Below, piece by piece: positions 6,456 to 10,458 of a stretch of 10,458 nucleotides of DNA. Source of the DNA: Sandaracinaceae bacterium (lineage in GTDB: Bacteria > Myxococcota_A > Polyangia > Polyangiales > Houyiibacteriaceae); contig JAAZAH010000104.1 in the NCBI GenBank assembly GCA_012514415.1, positions 1-10,458 on the forward strand, read 5' to 3'. The translations under genes were made by a program, and so were the position numbers. Within the stretch, counting starts at the first letter, position 1. Every line of letters begins with the position of its first letter. Under the pieces are notes generated by a model. It was not told the DNA's origin. It saw only the letters and a program-made list of their open reading frames with translations, and searched no databases.

Positions 6456-6529
6456 GACGGCCAGCCTGAGCCCGTCCTATGGCGTTCCGCCAACCTCGGT
6501 GCGCTTTCTTGCGCCAACCTGGGCCTTTT

Positions 6530-7612
6530 TTAGCGCACGGCCGCGGCGAGATCGGGGCCGAGCAGCCGCGGCTCAGCGACGAGCTTCACACCAAACGCCG
6601 CCTCCACGCCCGCTTGGATCGTTCGCGCAAGCGCGAGAAGCCCCCGGGAGTCGCCGCCTCCATGATGGACGAGGCAAAGTGAGTGCTTCGAACTCAGCCC
6701 AAACGCGCCCATCCGCGCACCGCGCCGAAATCCCGCCCGCTCAATCAAAAAAGCCGCTGCGATCTTCACCCCATCCCCAGAGGGATAATGCGGAAGCTCC
6801 TCTTCCGATGCGATGAGCCCCCCACCGATCGCACGCTCCAGAAAGCGCGCATATTCCTCTCGGCTGAGCACAGGGTTTGTAAAAAAGCTCCCCGCGTTTC
6901 GATGATTTGGATCCTCCGGATCAAGGATCATGCTCTTTGCTTTTCGGAGCGCATAAACCGTTGAGCGGACCTCGGAAAGGCTCGCCCCCGGAGGCACCGC
7001 ATCCACCAGCTCCCGATACCTTACCGTCGGCGCCCCGTCGCGCTCGAGCCTCAGCCGCATCCCCACGATAATGAACTCACCCGGCCTCCGCTTAAACCGG
7101 CTCTCGCGATAGCCGAACTCGCACGCCTCCCGCTCAATGCGCACCACCTCACCGGTCGCCCTCTCGAACGCCTCGACGTAAACGAGCTGCTCGTCGAGCT
7201 CCTTCCCGTACGCCCCAATATTCTGGATCGGCGCCGCCCCCGCGAGCCCGGGAATCCCTGTCAGGCACTCAATCCCCGCAAGCCCCCGCGAGACGGCCGC
7301 CTCCACCAGCGCCTCCCAAGGCTCACCCGCGCGCGCGTCCAGAAAAACCTCACGCCCGCTTCCCTCGACGAAGTGGATCCCGCGCTCCTTGGGTGCGATC
7401 ACCAACCCCCGCACCCCATCGTGCGGAACCACCACATTCGAGCCGCCTCCGAGGACCGTGACGGCAAGCCCCTTCGCCTCGGCCCATCGAACAGCCTCGA
7501 TCAGCTCCGCCACGCTCTTCGCTTCAAGAAAATACTCCGCGCGCCCCGGGATCCGGAGCGTATTCCGCGCCTCGAGCTCCACCTCGCGCGCGATCCTCGG
7601 AGCAATCGTCAT
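6530..7612 (-). CDS. murB: UDP-N-acetylenolpyruvoylglucosamine reductase (MurB)
   Basis: The 360-aa flavoenzyme reduces enolpyruvyl-UDP-GlcNAc to UDP-N-acetylmuramate with NADPH, the second committed step of peptidoglycan synthesis, in the cytoplasm. The FAD-binding domain has LGGGSNVVV (54-62) and GIPGLAGAAPIQNIGAYG (119-136). The catalytic residues line up with E. coli MurB: Arg169 in GYRES, Ser242 in NAGSFFTNP (the proton donor) and Glu347 in VAEPRLLG. Tyr199 in VRYREL corresponds to the substrate-gating tyrosine of type I MurB, so this looks like a type I enzyme. ATG 7612 lies 7 bp after the serS stop, with only a weak GATGAGA upstream, so co-transcription with serS is very likely. A MurB gene outside the dcw cell-wall cluster is not rare. 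The stop is TAA. Confidence 0.96.
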   Translation of the reverse strand: MTIAPRIAREVELEARNTLRIPGRAEYFLEAKSVAELIEAVRWAEAKGLAVTVLGGGSNVVVPHDGVRGLVIAPKERGIHFVEGSGREVFLDARAGEPWEALVEAAVSRGLAGIECLTGIPGLAGAAPIQNIGAYGKELDEQLVYVEAFERATGEVVRIEREACEFGYRESRFKRRPGEFIIVGMRLRLERDGAPTVRYRELVDAVPPGASLSEVRSTVYALRKAKSMILDPEDPNHRNAGSFFTNPVLSREEYARFLERAIGGGLIASEEELPHYPSGDGVKIAAAFLIERAGFRRGARMGAFGLSSKHSLCLVHHGGGDSRGLLALARTIQAGVEAAFGVKLVAEPRLLGPDLAAAVR

Positions 7613-7619
7613 TTTCGTC

Positions 7620-8945
7620 TCATCCGGCCGGATGCTCGATCACCTCGAGCCCGCCCATATGCGGTCGAAGCGCCTCGGGGATGACGACACTTCCATCGGC
7701 GCGTTGGTATTGCTCGAGCACCGCGACCAGCGTCCGCCCGACCGCAAGACCCGAGCCGTTCAGCGTATGCACAAGCTGCGGTTTCGCCTTCTTCCCATCA
7801 AGAGACGCCGGTCGATAACGCGCCTTCATCCGGCGCGCTTGAAAGTCGCCACAATACGAGCAGCTCGAAATCTCCCGATACGCATTTTGCCCCGGCAGCC
7901 AGACCTCAAGGTCGTAGGTCTTGCGCGCCGCAAAGCCCATATCGCCTGTGCAAAGCTCGACCACGCGATAATGAAGCCCGAGCCGCTTCAGCACCTCCTC
8001 GGCGTGCGAGACCAGACGCTCAAGTTCATCGAGCCCCTGCTCTTCGGTGCAAAAACGGACGAGCTCGACTTTATCGAATTGATGTTGGCGGATGATCCCA
8101 CGCGTATCGCGCCCATAGCTGCCCGCCTCCTTACGAAAGCAAGGCGTATAGGCCGTATATCCAAAGGGAAGCGAGGCCCCATCAAGGATCTCATCGGCGT
8201 GAAGATTCGTGAGCGAAACCTCGGCGGTCGGGATGAGATAAAGCTCGCGAGCCTCCGCGTCGGCGTCGTCGCGCGCGATCCGAAACGCGTCTTCTGCAAA
8301 CTTCGGGAGCTGACCCGTCCCGCGCATCGCCGAGTCTTTCACCAGAATCGGCGGCCAGACCTCGGTATACCCATGCTCTTCGGTATGAAGGTCGAGCATA
8401 AACTGCGTCAGCGCACGCTCGAGCCGCGCCCCCGCACCACGGAGAACCGAAAATCGCGAGCCCGAGAGTTTCGCCGCCCGTTCAAAATCAAAAATCCCGA
8501 GCGATGTCCCAAGTTCGACATGATCCTTTGGCTCAAACTCAAACTCCGGCCGCTCGCCGATCACGCGCACGACGGGGTTGTCCTCTTCGGAAGCGCCGAC
8601 GGGCGTCGACTCATGCGGAAGATTGGGAAGCTCGAGCAAAAGGGCGTTCAGCTCCTGCTCGATCTCCATGAGTTTCGCCTCGTGCGTTTTGATCTCATCG
8701 CCAAGCGTTCGGAGAGCCGCGCGCTTCTCCGCGAATTCCGCGGATTTTTTATCCGCGATCTTTGCCATCTCGTCGCTATGGCGCTTGAGCTCGGCGCGGC
8801 GTCCCTCCGCGAGCTGGATGGCCTCGCTGCGGCCTTTTCGGAGGGTGCTCAGGCGCTCAAAAAGCGCGGCATCGCGCACCCCGCGCGTTTCAAGGAGGGC
8901 TTTGACTTCTTCGAGGTGATCGACGACGTAGCGGAGATCCAACAT
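7620..8945 (-). CDS. serS: Seryl-tRNA synthetase
   Basis: The 441-aa class II aminoacyl-tRNA synthetase charges tRNA-Ser (and tRNA-Sec where present) with serine in the cytoplasm. Residues about 27-110 form the long antiparallel coiled-coil arm that reads the tRNA variable arm. The catalytic core shows the serine-binding TAE motif (240-242), motif 2 CFRKEAGSYG...RQHQF (269-290) and motif 3 LNGSGLAVGRTLVAVLEQY (395-413). The start is set at ATG 8945 because MLDLRYV is the conserved N-terminus of the family; the frame is open to 9029, but the extra 28 residues have no family counterpart. The Shine-Dalgarno is weak. It is the first gene of a serS-murB pair and divergent from the carbonic-anhydrase-like gene across 128 bp. 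Its substrate gene tRNA-Ser(UGA) lies 2.1 kb away. Confidence 0.97.
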   Translation of the reverse strand: MLDLRYVVDHLEEVKALLETRGVRDAALFERLSTLRKGRSEAIQLAEGRRAELKRHSDEMAKIADKKSAEFAEKRAALRTLGDEIKTHEAKLMEIEQELNALLLELPNLPHESTPVGASEEDNPVVRVIGERPEFEFEPKDHVELGTSLGIFDFERAAKLSGSRFSVLRGAGARLERALTQFMLDLHTEEHGYTEVWPPILVKDSAMRGTGQLPKFAEDAFRIARDDADAEARELYLIPTAEVSLTNLHADEILDGASLPFGYTAYTPCFRKEAGSYGRDTRGIIRQHQFDKVELVRFCTEEQGLDELERLVSHAEEVLKRLGLHYRVVELCTGDMGFAARKTYDLEVWLPGQNAYREISSCSYCGDFQARRMKARYRPASLDGKKAKPQLVHTLNGSGLAVGRTLVAVLEQYQRADGSVVIPEALRPHMGGLEVIEHPAG

Positions 8946-9061
8946 GGAAGCTCTTGTAGCGCGGGGCGACCTCTTCTTCCACTGGGGGAACATGAAATCC
9001 CAGCGGAGGCGACCAAAAAACGGCCCCATCGAGCTGAGGGGATCTCCTTTCCAAACTGCGA

Positions 9062-9067
9062 TATATT
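9062..9067 (+). promoter_or_regulatory. Candidate -10 element of the gamma-carbonic anhydrase gene
   Basis: TATATT matches five of six positions of the -10 consensus and ends six nt before the ATG, so transcription would begin at or next to the start codon. No good -35 is visible 16-18 nt upstream, and no Shine-Dalgarno precedes the ATG. The site could support a leaderless transcript. Confidence 0.35.
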
Positions 9068-9073
9068 GAACAG

Positions 9074-9601
9074 ATGCTTTATCAATTAGGGGATCGGAAG
9101 CCGATCATCGAAGAGAACGTCTATATCGCGCCGAACGCTTCGGTCATCGGCACGGTCGAACTCAAAAAGGATTCGAGCGTTTGGTTCGGGGCGACCCTCC
9201 GGGGCGATACGGATTGGATCCGCGTCGGTGAAGGCTCGAATATCCAAGACGGAGCCGTGCTCCATACCGATCCCGGCATCGAGCTCATCCTCGGAAAAGG
9301 CGTCACCGTCGGTCATCTCGCGATGGTTCACGGATGCGTCGTCGGCGATTACAGCCTCATCGGCATCGGCGCCGTCATCCTCAATCACGCAAAGATCGGG
9401 AAATACTGCGTGATCGGCGCCAATGCCCTCGTCACCGAGGGAAAAGAAATCCCCGACTATTCGCTCGTGATGGGCTCGCCCGCCAAGGTCGTTCGGACCA
9501 TGGACGAGGACGCCGCAAAGCGCCTTCATTTGCAAGCCCTCACCTACATTATGAATGGTTCGCGGTTCGCGAAGGAGCTCAAGGAGATCTCTTCCCACTA
9601 G
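9074..9601 (+). CDS. Gamma-carbonic anhydrase family protein (YrdA/PaaY-like left-handed beta-helix)
   Basis: The 175-aa protein is built almost entirely of hexapeptide repeats (for example VYIAPN, SVIGTV, SVWFGA, VGHLAM, CVIGAN), forming a left-handed beta-helix trimer. The three metal-ligand histidines of gamma-class carbonic anhydrases are present: His64 in VLHTDPG, and His81 and His86 in VGHLAMVHG. A C-terminal helix (143-172) packs along the helix side. Length and motifs match the YrdA/PaaY/CaiE-like group, of which some members hydrate carbon dioxide and others act as thioesterases or have no known activity, so enzymatic function is not certain. The ATG at 9074 begins the conserved N-terminus; no Shine-Dalgarno is seen. 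It is divergent from serS and has no partner downstream. Codon use resembles the neighbours, so it is probably core genome. Confidence 0.93.
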   Translation: MLYQLGDRKPIIEENVYIAPNASVIGTVELKKDSSVWFGATLRGDTDWIRVGEGSNIQDGAVLHTDPGIELILGKGVTVGHLAMVHGCVVGDYSLIGIGAVILNHAKIGKYCVIGANALVTEGKEIPDYSLVMGSPAKVVRTMDEDAAKRLHLQALTYIMNGSRFAKELKEISSH

Positions 9602-9710
9602 CGTGGGCGGTTCTTTGATCGCTGCCGCGGGCTTTTGATGCCGAGGTGCTTTGGCGTGATCGATGGGGCGGCTTTGGGCCTCCCCCGCTCGGCTGGGTCC
9701 TCGCGCTGGG

Positions 9711-9748
9711 CCGCCGCTGGCTTTGGGTTAACTATGTTGGCGGTTTTT
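9711..9748 (+). terminator. Weak intrinsic terminator candidate after the gamma-carbonic anhydrase gene
   Basis: CCGCC (9711-9715) can pair with GGCGG (9739-9743) across a 23-nt loop, followed by TTTTT. The stem is short and the loop long, and it lies 110 nt past the stop, so this is tentative. Confidence 0.3.
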
Positions 9749-9829
9749 CTCCACCTTCGATTGCGGGGGCGCTGCGGAGGCTTTCGCGGGTGAGGCCCAG
9801 AGCCGCCTATGGCCGACGTGGTCCTCCTC

Positions 9830-9868
9830 GGCATCGGTGGGGAGAGGTTGGGTGTCTCCACCGAGGCC
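9830..9868. repeat. Hairpin in the right-hand spacer
   Basis: GGC-AT-CGGTGGGGAG (9830-9844) pairs with CTCCACCG-AG-GCC (9856-9868), with one bulged G and a two-by-two internal loop. The loop contains GGTTGGG. No T-run follows, so it is not an obvious terminator. Confidence 0.5.
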
Positions 9869-10066
9869 TGCACAGCTCGGCTCAAGGATCGTTCGACGTC
9901 CTAAGGCGCAAGGCGTACAAACGGTTATCCACGGTGACGGGGGACGTCTTCCCGTCGCGTAGCCTCCGAGCAGCGAGAAGCTGGGCATCACGAAAAATCG
10001 GACGAGGCCTAAAGTGGATATTCGATATCTATTGCCTTCACATAAACGGCATGCCATTTTGAAAGC

Positions 10067-10294
10067 ATGAACAAGCTGTTGAATATCCTCTACGGTGCCG
10101 GCTCGCTTGTCGATATCTCTGGCGGGACAAGGCTCGCGATGCGCCGCGGACGCCCCCCTCGACTGCCCCAAAACGGTTGGTCGGAGGACAAGCGCCAATT
10201 CGCAGGTGACCTAGCTGCCGTGGGTGGTGACTTCGCAGTGGGCATGGGGTACGCCGAAGAATTGCTCCAAAAAGCCGATGGCGAAGAGCGATAG
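10067..10294 (+). CDS. 75-aa hypothetical protein, possibly mobile-element associated
   Basis: The small protein starts at ATG 10067, with GAAAG a few nt upstream, and ends at TAG. The N-terminus MNKLLNILYGAGSLVDISG is hydrophobic and amphipathic. A basic stretch (TRLAMRRGRPPR, 21-32) follows, then an acidic C-terminal half with W38-S-E-D and a D48...D55 pattern, ending in a charged tail. This layout, a short hydrophobic head with GxGSLVDI and then W..D....D, recalls small uncharacterised proteins of proteobacterial prophages and islands, but that is memory, not a search. It precedes a probable DUF2335 gene on the same strand by 67 bp, and the two may form an operon. An 8-bp palindrome, GGCATGCC (10048-10055), lies 11 nt before the ATG and could be an operator. 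Its codons are less strongly GC-biased than those of the core genes. Confidence 0.6.
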   Translation: MNKLLNILYGAGSLVDISGGTRLAMRRGRPPRLPQNGWSEDKRQFAGDLAAVGGDFAVGMGYAEELLQKADGEER

Positions 10295-10361
10295 GCGCCG
10301 CACGAAGCTAGCTCGAGCCAACGAGCCTCCACTTCACAATTCGCCAAAATCAGAGCGAAAT

Positions 10362-10458
10362 ATGGATATGGCGGGCACGTCTTCGAACGTAGCCGGTGCA
10401 TCCATGAGCATGGCGTTGCGGGCTCGATCGTTTCACGGGCCGTTACCGTCGCCGGAGA
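10362..10458 (+). CDS. Probable DUF2335 predicted membrane protein, N-terminus only, 3' end outside window
   Basis: An open frame of 32 codons runs from ATG 10362 to the window end without a stop. The visible protein is short: MDMAGTSSNVAGASMSMALR, then ARSFHGPLPSPE. The FHGPLPSPE segment matches the hallmark F-S-G-P-L-P-x-P-E that, in DUF2335 proteins as I know them, follows a variable N-terminus and precedes a Y-E-x-x-x-P-G-A helix and two membrane segments. Those parts would be beyond the window. The family has no established function and is often found in phages and genomic islands. A weak AGAGCGA precedes the ATG; ATG 10368 is an alternative start. The 75-aa gene upstream is on the same strand. 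The call rests on nine residues and should be read as a strong hint. Confidence 0.5.
   Translation, partial: MDMAGTSSNVAGASMSMALRARSFHGPLPSPE

Larger units (their letters stand above)
9602..10066. other. 465-bp spacer without a supported gene, containing hairpins
   Basis: Several open frames cross this stretch on both strands, but their products are compositionally biased, contain no recognisable motif and lack credible start sites. I see no RNA gene I can name. It contains a weak terminator candidate, one large hairpin at 9830-9868 and a smaller one at 9936-9956 (GACGGG/CCCGTC). The last 60 bases are noticeably more AT-rich. It marks the change from housekeeping genes to the accessory-looking right edge, and it could hold a decayed gene or an unrecognised structured RNA. 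Confidence 0.6.

Noticed and set aside
8946..9029. 28-residue N-terminal extension of seryl-tRNA synthetase
   Set aside because: The conserved family N-terminus MLDLRYV begins at 8945, and the extension contains nothing recognisable.
7389..9089. 566-codon plus-strand open frame across serS and murB
   Set aside because: It lies opposite two clear housekeeping genes with intact motifs. Long antisense frames are expected in GC-rich DNA, and the product is Arg/Leu/His-biased with no domain.
9925..9933. TTATCCACG, one mismatch from a DnaA box
   Set aside because: It is a single copy without a cluster, AT-rich unwinding region or replication genes nearby, so it does not support an origin.
9646..10062. 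138-codon plus-strand frame and overlapping minus-strand frames in the right spacer
   Set aside because: The products are rich in Gly/Pro/Arg/Trp, with no motif or plausible ribosome binding site, and several mutually exclusive frames overlap.

Overview
The window is GC-rich, densely packed chromosomal DNA with bacterial housekeeping genes. No marker identifies the host. The gene set suggests a GC-rich Gram-negative, possibly a member of the Myxococcota or a relative: a periplasmic-type HtrA protease, a long-chain acyl-CoA ligase with an EDTGPTSFNQ-type adenylation motif, an HtdZ-like MaoC hydratase and a small STAS-like protein. This is inference from protein style, not from a phylogenetic marker.

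Layout. (1) Positions 2-289 are the 3' end of a plus-strand large-subunit catalase. A long hairpin at 303-353 separates it from convergent minus-strand genes. (2) Positions 5207 to 419 are all minus strand. In transcription order they are an AMP-forming long-chain acyl-CoA ligase, an intrinsic terminator, an HtrA/DegP protease, an HtdZ-like MaoC enoyl-CoA hydratase and a zinc-free quinone oxidoreductase-type MDR protein. The last two are 6 bp apart and clearly co-transcribed. (3) A plus-strand tRNA-Ser(UGA) at 5428-5512 has its own terminator and diverges from the ligase. (4) A minus-strand STAS/SpoIIAA-like protein at 5792-6238 has repeat-rich spacers on both sides. (5) serS (8945-7620) and murB (7612-6530) form a tight minus-strand pair. 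(6) A plus-strand gamma-carbonic-anhydrase-family gene (9074-9601) diverges from serS. (7) Positions 9602-10066 hold no convincing gene. They lead into a right-hand segment of accessory character: a 75-aa protein and the start of a probable DUF2335 membrane protein, cut by the window end.

Functional links. The ligase and the MaoC hydratase (with the reductase as a possible partner) fit acyl-CoA metabolism. HtrA serves envelope protein quality control and MurB serves peptidoglycan precursor synthesis. A serine tRNA and seryl-tRNA synthetase lie within about 2.1 kb of each other. The best candidate for something undescribed is the small-protein plus DUF2335-like pair at the right edge. Other structures worth checking are the terminator that directly abuts the HtrA start codon, the cluster of short tandem repeats and G-runs around the STAS-like gene, and possible leaderless starts for two genes.
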